Part shown: positions 57,168 to 64,000 of the stretch, piece after piece
Position numbering within the stretch: the stretch's first letter is position 1
How the letters are laid out: each line of letters opens with the position of its first letter
DNA from: Rhodopirellula halodulae
Lineage (GTDB): Bacteria > Planctomycetota > Planctomycetia > Pirellulales > Pirellulaceae
Direction of reading: 5' to 3'
Length of the DNA stretch: 64,000 nucleotides
NCBI RefSeq assembly: GCF_020966775.1
Contig: NZ_JAJKFV010000004.1
Span: 1-64,000, forward strand
Program-made: the position numbers and the translations under genes
Notes under the pieces: model-generated
What the model saw: only the letters and a program-made list of their open reading frames with translations
Database searches by the model: none
What the model was told of the DNA's origin: nothing

Positions 57168-57355
57168 AGTTATTGGTGCGTGATCGGGAAACGATTCAGG
57201 AGGCAGTTCGCCGATTCAGAAAGTTGGTGGAGCGAAGCGGTATCAAGAAAGAAATGCGTCGCCGCGAGTTCTACGAAAAGCCCAGTGAAACCAATCGTCG
57301 CGCCCGCCTGCGTGCCGAACGCCGCAACAAACGCACTCGCATGCTGTCCCGCTGA
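57161..57355 (+). CDS. rpsU: 30S ribosomal protein S21
   Basis: A 64-residue bS21, highly basic, starting [20 protein letters not shown] and containing [14 protein letters not shown], the conserved core, before an Arg-rich tail. It helps mRNA binding and subunit association at the small subunit. The length is normal. GGAG at 57152-57155 lies 5 bases before the ATG. The ATG overlaps a 14-codon ORF, implying coupled translation. A hairpin at 57391-57414 lies just downstream, then tRNA-Val. In many bacteria rpsU sits in a macromolecular-synthesis operon, but here it stands apart from dnaG and rpoD. Confidence 0.95.
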
Positions 57356-57390
57356 TCGCTCGCTTCGCAGCGTCAGCCACAAGTCAAAAC

Positions 57391-57414
57391 GCCTCGGCCC
57401 AAACGAACCGAGGC
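57391..57414 (+). terminator. Probable rpsU terminator hairpin
   Basis: GCCTCGG ... CCGAGGC forms a GC-rich stem of 7 base pairs with a short loop. It lies about 36 bases after the rpsU stop. No clear T-tract follows, so it may be a weak or Rho-dependent terminator, or simply a stabilising 3' hairpin. tRNA-Val begins 26 bases downstream. Confidence 0.5.
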
Positions 57415-57439
57415 CTCATCGGGAATCGCTTTCCCGCAT

Positions 57440-57515
<76 letters not shown>

Positions 57516-57589
57516 TGCCGTGCTGGCCGCTTCCTTCCCGGGAGCTGGCCGCACGCTCTTCTGCCCGCACCTCGCGGACCAAGGCCACC

Positions 57590-57728
57590 CGTAGCGAAAG
57601 TCGTCAAGACTTTCGACCGCGCCTCCCACACAGTGCCTCACCCACCTCATCGCGAACCGGGGCACCACACCCAGCCCCATCAACACACGCCAATCACCAC
57701 GTAGCGAATGTCGTAAGACTTTCGACCG
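57590..57728. repeat. Two copies of a CGAAAGTC hairpin repeat
   Basis: CGAAAGTC gtcaa GACTTTCG lies at 57595-57615, and a similar CGAATGTC gtaa GACTTTCG at 57705-57724. Both are preceded by GTAG and followed by ACCGCGC. They are short hairpins in the gap between tRNA-Val and the DUF1080 gene. They may be another REP-like family; only two copies are visible here. Confidence 0.65.
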
Positions 57729-57797
57729 CGCAAAACTTCCCACAACACACCTCAGCGACCGCACCAAAAACCGGCCCAAGCAAATCCCAATGGCTTT

Positions 57798-58619
57798 CTA
57801 CTGCGACCGTTTTTGCCGCAGCATCGCCTCCACCCGTTGCCGCTCTTTCGCCAAAGCCGCAGGTGGAATCGGCATCGGCTCAAAATCACCGGATGCCTCG
57901 AGGATCTCATCGCCAGGGATCACCCGCCAACTCAAACTTCGATACCAAACCGGTTGCCCGTGGTCCTGCAACCAAAGCTCACCTCCGCGACCGGTCAAAT
58001 CGCCGCCACGGATCGTCAGCAGTTCCACCATGTCGGCCCACTTGGGATCGGTGTAATCAAAGTCCAACACCTTCTGCCCATTCAGCCAATGTTGGATCAC
58101 GGTTCCCTTGCACAGAACCCGAGCGGAGTTCCATTGCCCCACAGGCCGCGTTGCGTCTTTGGACGGGGCCATGCAGAAGAATAACGACGCGGCAGCTTGG
58201 CGAGGGTTCTCACCGTAGGGACTGCCCACATTGTCCAACACCTGATACTCGACTTGGCCGGGCCGGTAGTAGACGCCACTGTTGCAACCCTCCGACACTT
58301 TCCATTCAAAACGAAGCTCGAAGTCATCCGGCACAACATCGCGTTTGTAAGTCAGCGGCCCGCCGCCGGACGCCCGATAGAACGCCCCCTGCTCGATTCG
58401 CCAGTTACCGCCGTGCTGCCAACCATCGAAGCTCTTGCCATCGAACAATTCGACGAAGAGATGACCATCACCCGCCGACCCAGAGTTGCTTTCGGAGGGT
58501 GGACCGGCGTGGACGGTGCCCATCGAGACAAGCCAGACGCCAAGGACCGTGAATCGGAAGAACAATGCAGCTCCTTTGACAACGCAACGACTCGGACCGA
58601 GCGGGTTCAAACTTGTCAC
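57798..58619 (-). CDS. DUF1080 (3-keto-disaccharide hydrolase-type) secreted protein
   Basis: A 273-residue DUF1080 protein (concanavalin-like jelly-roll fold), a family now linked to 3-keto-glycoside hydrolysis. ELFDGKSFDGWQHGGNWRIEQ and EGCNSGVYYRPGQVEYQVLD are characteristic. A hydrophobic N-terminal segment (ALFFRFTVLGVWLVSMGTVHA) is a likely signal peptide; internal Met starts are possible. Planctomycetes encode many such proteins near sulfatases and cytochrome-like pairs, consistent with polysaccharide breakdown. The gene stands alone, with a GC-rich gap on both sides. Confidence 0.92.
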   Translation of the reverse strand: MTSLNPLGPSRCVVKGAALFFRFTVLGVWLVSMGTVHAGPPSESNSGSAGDGHLFVELFDGKSFDGWQHGGNWRIEQGAFYRASGGGPLTYKRDVVPDDFELRFEWKVSEGCNSGVYYRPGQVEYQVLDNVGSPYGENPRQAAASLFFCMAPSKDATRPVGQWNSARVLCKGTVIQHWLNGQKVLDFDYTDPKWADMVELLTIRGGDLTGRGGELWLQDHGQPVWYRSLSWRVIPGDEILEASGDFEPMPIPPAALAKERQRVEAMLRQKRSQ

Positions 58620-58957
58620 AAAAGATTCCTGGCAATCGAAGGCATAGCAAAGCGGTTTTGAACGAACTCTTCGCGGCCCAATTTAACTCCGCGAGTTCAC
58701 CGACGCATCAAAATGATCATCGAAAAACGATCAAGGCGGATCGCCATCGGCGTCACTCGCCATCGCGGCCCGCAGCTCACGAGATCGCGTTTCGCGACGC
58801 ATGGATCCACACCGTCCCTACGATCCGACCACTCCGGCAGCAGGCACCGGAATCCCATCGCGGAAGACCTACAGCCGATCGACTTGGTGGACTAGGATGA
58901 AGTGACAGCAATCGCATGCTGCGTCACGGCCCGCTTCCTCCAAACGATCGATCCACC
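58620..58957. other. Divergent intergenic region, no gene recognised
   Basis: About 338 bases between the divergent DUF1080 gene and a small plus-strand gene. It should contain both promoters. Short open frames are present, but none is convincing. No hairpin repeats of the families seen elsewhere were identified. Confidence 0.45.
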
Positions 58958-59284
58958 ATGCCTTTGTTTGAAATTGAAACCGACGCGCACATCATCATCA
59001 CTTGGGCGGAGAACGAAGAAGCGGCTCGCGACGTGGTCGACGATGCCTACCCGGAAGACGACGTGCTTCGAATGACAAAACGCCCGCGAGATTCCTGGGT
59101 GATCAGCAAGGGTGCATTGGGACTGACCGAACGCACACTGGATCCCTGCACCACCGCCCGCGATTGCCTCAGCAAATCAGCGGGCGACAAGGTCAATGCC
59201 ATCCGTTTGTACCGAATGGAGACCGGTTGCGACCTGGAACAGGCCCGCATCGCGATCGAATCCAATATGGTAATGGGCTGGTAG
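58958..59284 (+). CDS. Hypothetical protein with L7/L12-like C-terminal segment
   Basis: 108 residues from the ATG at 58958 (MPLFEIETDAHIIITWAENE). The N-terminal part looks like a small ferredoxin-like fold with an acidic stretch (AYPEDDVLR). The C-terminal NAIRLYRMETGCDLEQARIA resembles the helix pair of the ribosomal protein L7/L12 C-terminal domain (VRELTGLGLKEAK pattern), which is also found as a stand-alone interaction module. The function is unknown. It is followed 42 bases later by the 900-residue membrane protein gene and may be co-transcribed. Confidence 0.7.
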   Translation: MPLFEIETDAHIIITWAENEEAARDVVDDAYPEDDVLRMTKRPRDSWVISKGALGLTERTLDPCTTARDCLSKSAGDKVNAIRLYRMETGCDLEQARIAIESNMVMGW

Positions 59285-59326
59285 TGGACTCGTTCGCCGA
59301 GTCCTTTCCCATCCGTTGCCTCGCGA

Positions 59327-62029
59327 ATGAGCCCCTCCATGATCGCTGCCTCCACTTCTCGGCCTAGAAACTGGCTCGCGTGGTTGCTGCTGATCCCATT
59401 GGTGGTGGGTTGCGATGGATGCCGACCCTCGGACGACGGCCCAGACGAGCCCACGGAAGAACAAACCAAGCTGCCGCCGCTGACTATCGATTCGGCCAAG
59501 GCGTTTCCGGCGACACGACCGGACGCGGGCACCAAGGGCACGGCCGATGGAGCCATCAAGCCCGGGCATTGGTTTTCAGCCAGCATCGCTTTGCGCAGCA
59601 ACCATGATGACGAGCGAGGTGTCATTCAAACCGAAACGAAAGTCCCCCTTTCAAAAAGGCTCTTCGCGTCGGAGGACGACACCGAGGACACCCAGCAAAA
59701 ACTCGAAGACGCCGCGGCGAAAACCGTTGGCAAACCTTTTCGCGTGCGACGCCCCGCCGTGTTGCCACGCGGTCAACGTCGCGTCTTGGACACGCGTGCT
59801 CTCGCCCCGGAAGCAGGCGGGCGAACGTTGCAATCGGTCGGCTTCGACGGTGACTACGTTTCTTCTCGCACCGGATCGCCAACACCGCTGCGTCCTTCCA
59901 CCTTCGCCGCCCTGCCGTCGCAGACGTTCTTCTTTGTCATCCTGACTGAGCGTTCGGAAAAGTTCACGTTGCTGCAAACCGCGGACTGGGTCGAACCTCA
60001 CCGCTCGGTCGATCAGTTCTATCGCGCGCGTGAAAACTACCGCGTCGTGATTCCGCCGACTCAGGGTGTGCTGCCACTTTCTGAAACCATGTTGGACTGG
60101 ACCTCCACGTCAGTCTTGTTCTGGGATGATTTGACTTCCTCCGCCCTGACGCCCGGCCAGCGAGTCGCCCTGACAGATTGGATTCATTTTGGCGGGACGT
60201 TGATCGTCAACGGACCGATCGCCGCGGATGCGATCGAAGACGCTTCTCTACGAAAGTTGCTTCCCATTGAAGCGGATGGCAACCAAGAAGTCAGCAGCGA
60301 CGACGCCATCGCGTTTTTGGAATCACACCGCGTTCGCACGGACGAATCAATCCCCGCCATCGCAGCCCGGCTTCGCGAAAACAGCAGCACCGTGGTGGTT
60401 GCCGGGCAGCCTCACCCCGACGCCGAAGCACTTGGTGCGGGCGACATGGTGTATCAGCGACGCATCGGTCGTGGACGAATCGTTCAAAGCCGCGTGGATC
60501 TGATGACCGAATGGATGACGGCTTGGAAGTCCTATCACAGCTTCTTCAATTCCGCCATCTTGGCACGCCCACCGCGGAAACGAAAGAAGACCAACTACGC
60601 CGACAACGCCGCGTTCTACGATCTTCAAGCACAGAACAATCGAGACCTCACCGACCGTGAAATCGCGGCGCTCGCCAATCGTCCCAGCATTGAACAGACC
60701 ATGGTGGGCATGCAATCCGAAGACATTCCGCCCGCAATCAATTCGGCATTTCGCTTGTTCGCGCGAGACATGCAACTCGGTTACGATCAAACCAAGAGCA
60801 ACTTGGCCGCTCAGGAAACGGCCGCTCAGCAAAACAGCGACTTGGACCCGAAAGACTATCACCTCCGGATTGATGCAGAAGTGCTGCAGCATCCTGTTAG
60901 TGGAGTGGGGGGCTGGAAAGACGACAGCCCACTGATGCGTTCCTTTCGCTCGTCATTGCAAGACCGAATTGGGGTGACCATTCCCGACTCCTCGCTCGTC
61001 GTCCGCAGTCTGGCAATCTATCTGGTTGTCTTGATCCCGCTGAACTACCTCGTCTTTCGTTGGATGGGGCGACTGGAGTGGGCTTGGTTGGCAATGGTAC
61101 CGATCGCGCTCGTCGGAGCGTTCATGGTGGCGCGGGCCGCTCAGCTCGACATGGGCTTCGCCCGCAGCCGCAACGAACTTGCTTTTTTGGAAGTTCCATC
61201 GCAATACGACCGAGGCCATTTGACACGGACAATCGCTTTCTACAACTCGTTGGCCAGCGACTACGCCGTCCAATTTGATCGCCCGGATGCAGCTATCACG
61301 ATGCTGGCATCCAATCGAACGGACGCCAGAAACGCGGGCATGTTTGGCAACGAACAACTAAAGCTGCAACTTGGTTTTGATGCAGGCCCGCGTTTGGAGG
61401 GCATCAGCGTTGGTAGCAATTCGTATGGCTCCGTGCACGTCGAGCAGATGGTGCCGGTCGGTGGTCAGTTGTCGCTGTCAGCCGATGGCACTCGATTGCA
61501 AAACGATTCGGACCTGGACTTGATGGATGCATTCGTGATTCGCAGAGCGGGCGAACCCTCCCGATTTGAGATCGCCGTGGTTGGCGCGATTGCTCCTGGA
61601 GAAAGCCCCGCACTTTCCTTCCAAGACGCCGATTCCATTCGCGTGTCCGGTGACATTCCCGACGGAGCTCGCCAGTGCATGCAGCGCATTCTGGCCTCCC
61701 GGCGAATTCCCACCGGCAGCACGCGTTTGGTGGCACGATTGGCCGCGGTGCCACCGGATCAAGCCGATGACGCCAATGGTCCCGCATGGGGTGGATTGAC
61801 CGTCTCGCCGGCCTGCAGCCAAACGCAAGCGGATACCATTGTGATGGCACACCTGTCGTACCCCGACATCCCCGAACCGCAGCCCGACCTGGATTTGGCC
61901 GACGATTTCCGCCGCGTGACAAAACAGGTGAAGGAAAACAAAACGACTGCTTCGCCTGAGCAGAACGACGCGACCTCCGACTCCGAAGACACCTCTGCCG
62001 ACCCCGCAACTGAGAAGGACACTCCATGA
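59327..62029 (+). CDS. Large lipoprotein-like/membrane protein coupled to an ABC ATPase
   Basis: 900 residues with a start at ATG 59327. The N-terminus has a lipoprotein-like signal (WLAWLLLIPLVVGCDGC, lipobox LVVGC). A central region (about 240-310) has the look of a flavodoxin/glutaminase-like fold (SVLFWDDLTSSALT, FGGTLIVNG). Two hydrophobic helices lie at about 565-610 (LAIYLVVLIPLNYLVF and WLAMVPIALVGAFMVA), and the tail is Asp/Glu/Thr-rich. The gene's stop overlaps the ATG of an ABC ATPase gene (ATGA). The arrangement recalls GldG/ABC-2 accessory proteins, but it is not a standard permease. The substrate and role are unknown. Confidence 0.7.
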   Translation: MSPSMIAASTSRPRNWLAWLLLIPLVVGCDGCRPSDDGPDEPTEEQTKLPPLTIDSAKAFPATRPDAGTKGTADGAIKPGHWFSASIALRSNHDDERGVIQTETKVPLSKRLFASEDDTEDTQQKLEDAAAKTVGKPFRVRRPAVLPRGQRRVLDTRALAPEAGGRTLQSVGFDGDYVSSRTGSPTPLRPSTFAALPSQTFFFVILTERSEKFTLLQTADWVEPHRSVDQFYRARENYRVVIPPTQGVLPLSETMLDWTSTSVLFWDDLTSSALTPGQRVALTDWIHFGGTLIVNGPIAADAIEDASLRKLLPIEADGNQEVSSDDAIAFLESHRVRTDESIPAIAARLRENSSTVVVAGQPHPDAEALGAGDMVYQRRIGRGRIVQSRVDLMTEWMTAWKSYHSFFNSAILARPPRKRKKTNYADNAAFYDLQAQNNRDLTDREIAALANRPSIEQTMVGMQSEDIPPAINSAFRLFARDMQLGYDQTKSNLAAQETAAQQNSDLDPKDYHLRIDAEVLQHPVSGVGGWKDDSPLMRSFRSSLQDRIGVTIPDSSLVVRSLAIYLVVLIPLNYLVFRWMGRLEWAWLAMVPIALVGAFMVARAAQLDMGFARSRNELAFLEVPSQYDRGHLTRTIAFYNSLASDYAVQFDRPDAAITMLASNRTDARNAGMFGNEQLKLQLGFDAGPRLEGISVGSNSYGSVHVEQMVPVGGQLSLSADGTRLQNDSDLDLMDAFVIRRAGEPSRFEIAVVGAIAPGESPALSFQDADSIRVSGDIPDGARQCMQRILASRRIPTGSTRLVARLAAVPPDQADDANGPAWGGLTVSPACSQTQADTIVMAHLSYPDIPEPQPDLDLADDFRRVTKQVKENKTTASPEQNDATSDSEDTSADPATEKDTP

Positions 62030-62952
62030 TCACCCTGGAAGGTTTTGGCAAAGACTATGGTGATTTCACCGCGGTGGAATCGATCGACTTGCAAATCGAT
62101 GCGGGTGAAACGTTTGGCTTCATTGGCCCCAACGGTGCGGGCAAGAGCACGACCATCCGCTTCCTGGCAACACTGCTTCGCGCCACCCGAGGCCGTGGTG
62201 AAGTCGCGGGATGTGACGTGATGAATGACCCGATGGGCGTGCGTCGTGCTATCGGATACATGCCGGACAACTTCGGTGTTTACGATGGCATGCGAGTGTG
62301 GGAGTTCTTGGACTTCTTCGCCGTGGCCTATGGCATCGCTCGATCGCAACGCGGAGCGATCATCGACAACGTGTTGGAGCTGCTCGACCTCGGGCACAAA
62401 CGCGACGACTTCGTCAACGGGCTCTCTCGCGGAATGAAACAACGTTTGTGCTTGGCAAAGACGTTGGTGCACGACCCGCCGGTCTTGATTCTCGATGAAC
62501 CCGCCAGCGGCCTCGACCCACGGGCTCGCGTCGAAGTCAAAGCGTTGCTCAAGGAGCTTCGTCGCATGGGGAAAACCATTTTGATCAGCAGCCACATCCT
62601 GACGGAGCTTGCCGATTGCTGCACTTCGATCGGGATCATCGAACGTGGTCAGCTATTGATGAGCGGCCCAATCGACCAGGTTTATCGCCAGATCCGACGC
62701 AACCGCACGGTCGAAATTGCATTCACCGAAAATGCGGAAGCAGGCATCTCGATCTTGCGTAGCAGTCCCGCACTGCGTGATCTTGAAATGCGTCCGGATC
62801 GAGTGATCGCCGAGCTAGAAACCGATGACGCGGGTTTGGCAACGTTGTTGAATCATCTCATCGCACAAGGCGTCCAAATGCGTTCCTTCCACGATCGCGA
62901 TCCTACCCTGGAAGACGTCTTCATGAGCGTCACCGAAGGTTTGGTCTCCTAG
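62026..62952 (+). CDS. ABC transporter ATP-binding protein (third, GldA-like)
   Basis: A 308-residue ABC ATPase. Walker A is GPNGAGKSTTI, the signature LSRGMKQRLCL, and Walker B VLILDEPASGLDP, with the H-loop in LISSHIL. The DNFGVYDGMRVWEFLDFF segment sets it apart from the two paralogues at 38521 and 50307. A C-terminal domain of about 90 residues follows (typical DUF4162-like, ending LEDVFMSVTEGL). It is translationally coupled to the upstream 900-residue protein gene. No permease gene follows; instead a tandem repeat begins at 62991. Confidence 0.93.
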   Translation: MITLEGFGKDYGDFTAVESIDLQIDAGETFGFIGPNGAGKSTTIRFLATLLRATRGRGEVAGCDVMNDPMGVRRAIGYMPDNFGVYDGMRVWEFLDFFAVAYGIARSQRGAIIDNVLELLDLGHKRDDFVNGLSRGMKQRLCLAKTLVHDPPVLILDEPASGLDPRARVEVKALLKELRRMGKTILISSHILTELADCCTSIGIIERGQLLMSGPIDQVYRQIRRNRTVEIAFTENAEAGISILRSSPALRDLEMRPDRVIAELETDDAGLATLLNHLIAQGVQMRSFHDRDPTLEDVFMSVTEGLVS

Positions 62953-62990
62953 CACCACCGAAGCCAAGTCCCAATCGTTCGCAGCAACCC

Positions 62991-63621
62991 GTAGTGCAGC
63001 CAGCCTGGCTGCATTCATCGCGGCTCTGCGACTTAGCGACTTTGCGTTGAACCAGATCGCGAATGGGTGTGCGTGACATCGGGCGGCTCGCGCCGCGGCC
63101 GCTAAGAATGTCGCGGATCGCTCCGCGGTCCTGCGCTAGAACTCTGCTCACTGTGCAAACCCTCCATCCCGAAAGACCGCACAGCCGAAGAGCCTTCGCT
63201 CCGGTTCCACCACGCAAATCCGCCCCACCCCGCAGAGCAGCCAGCCTGGCTGCATCCATCGCGGCTCCGCGACTTAGCGGCTTTGCGTTGAAACAGATCG
63301 TGAATGGGTGTGAGTGACACCGGGCGGCTCGCGCCGCAGCCGCTAAGATTGTCGCGGATCGCTCCGCGGTCCAGCGCTAGAACTCTGCTCACTGTGCAAA
63401 CCCTCCATCCCGAAAGACCGCACAGCCGAAGAGCCTTCGCTCCGGTTCCACCACGCAAATCCGCCCCAACCCGTAGTGCAGCCAGCCTGGCTGCATCCAC
63501 CGCGGCTCTGCGGCTTAGCGGCTTTGCATTGAACCAGATCGTGAATTGGTGTGAGCGACACCGGGCGGATCGCGCCGCGACCGCTAAGAATGTCGCGGAT
63601 CGCTCCGCGGTCCCGCGTTAG
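62991..63621. repeat. 241-bp tandem repeat, about 2.6 copies
   Basis: Copies begin at 62991, 63232 and 63473, period 241 bases, with only a few differences between copies 1 and 2. Each starts with a perfect palindrome, GCAGCCAG c CTGGCTGC (62996-63012 in copy 1). It also contains CGCGGA tcgc TCCGCG. The last copy is cut off after CGCGGTCCCGCG. Long frames are open on both strands through all copies, but they encode the repeat only. It separates the ABC ATPase from the convergent metallopeptidase gene. Confidence 0.92.
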
Positions 63622-63706
63622 TCACAGGGTGGCGGGATCTCGCTCGGCGATTGAGTTGGACATTCCCTCCAGGCAACGTTCAAAACCAACCGGCCTCCAA
63701 CGGCGA

Positions 63707-64000
63707 CTACAGTCTTTCCGCTTCAAACGTGTTGCCTTGGTTCAGGTCGCCTGTTTGCAACCCCTTCATGAACCAACGCAAACGTTGTTCGCTGGTGCCG
63801 TGGTTGAACGTTTCCGGCTGCACGTAACCACGGCTGCGTCGTTGCAACGTGTCGTCGCCGATGGCTTTCGCGGCGGTCATCGCTTCTTGCACATCGCCGT
63901 CTTCAATGATGCGATATTTCTTTTCCGCATGGTGCAACATGACTCCGGCAAAGAAGTCAGCTTGCAGTTCGAGCTTGACTGAATACTTGTTGTACTCCAC
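63707..64000 (-). CDS. Neutral zinc metallopeptidase (YpfJ type), partial
   Basis: Only the C-terminal 97 residues are in the window; the gene begins beyond base 64000, so the Met at the edge is not the start. ELQADFFAGVMLHHA matches the ELQADCFAG third-ligand segment of this peptidase family (PF04228, E. coli YpfJ). The following AAKAIGDDTLQRRSRGYVQP and HGTSEQRLRWFMKG segments also fit. The HExxH motif would lie upstream, outside the window. The product is usually membrane-anchored or secreted; the substrate is unknown. Confidence 0.9.
   Translation of the reverse strand: MEYNKYSVKLELQADFFAGVMLHHAEKKYRIIEDGDVQEAMTAAKAIGDDTLQRRSRGYVQPETFNHGTSEQRLRWFMKGLQTGDLNQGNTFEAERL

Noticed and set aside
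63102-63500. Open frames on both strands across the 241-bp tandem repeat
   Set aside because: They repeat the same peptide because the DNA is tandemly repeated. 241 is not a multiple of 3, so the frame changes between copies.

Overview
The window looks like chromosomal DNA of a planctomycete close to Rhodopirellula (Pirellulaceae). The evidence is family content: two planctomycete cytochrome/DUF pairs (PSCyt1-PSCyt2-PSD1 with DUF1501, and the DUF1587/1592/1588 group with DUF1552), two sulfatases, a DUF1080 protein, a secreted protein ending in an NPYQSP motif, and short operons separated by repeat-rich spacers. No phage, plasmid, rRNA or CRISPR locus was seen. The genus is an inference.

Layout. 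0-6 kb: tRNA-Asp and a coupled PSCyt1/DUF1501 pair. 6-12 kb: flavin reductase, inositol-phosphatase-like protein and Ser/Thr kinase; an EamA transporter with a nucleoside hydrolase; trpD. 12-16 kb: a REP-associated (RAYT/IS200-like) transposase with hairpin-rich flank, then two divergent sulfatases. 16-25 kb: a DUF4139-like secreted protein, pgi, and the DUF1552/DUF1592 pair. 25-36 kb: the most unusual locus, with a HAD hydrolase and a halogenase-like flavoenzyme divergent from a 1185-residue fatty-acyl-AMP ligase / acyl carrier / alpha-oxoamine synthase fusion. This is followed by a truncated KptA, a methyltransferase-like protein, a RidA protein, a DapA-family lyase and an Old Yellow Enzyme.

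36-41 kb: a BIME-like repeat array, then a CrtI-type flavoenzyme translationally coupled to an ABC ATPase and permease. 41-48 kb: cimA, valS, a ROK sugar kinase and a ~260-bp repeat array. 48-53 kb: an MFS exporter and a second, paralogous ABC pair whose 3' end is tandemly duplicated next to the BIME-like repeat. 53-57 kb: hisS, a YkgJ-type Cys-cluster protein, purU, and rpsU with a 14-codon leader ORF. 57-64 kb: tRNA-Val, DUF1080, a large membrane protein coupled to a third ABC ATPase, a 241-bp tandem repeat, and the 3' part of a YpfJ-type metallopeptidase that runs off the end.

The best candidate for an undescribed system is the 25.4-32.4 kb locus. The fusion should activate a fatty acid, hold it on a built-in carrier and condense it with an amino acid, giving a long-chain amino-ketone (a sphingoid-like base). 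The neighbouring flavoenzyme, phosphatase-like and methyltransferase-like proteins could tailor it. A second theme is the number of hairpin-bearing repeat families (at 12.7, 35.7, 47.7, 53.0, 57.6 and 63.0 kb) in a window that also encodes a RAYT.
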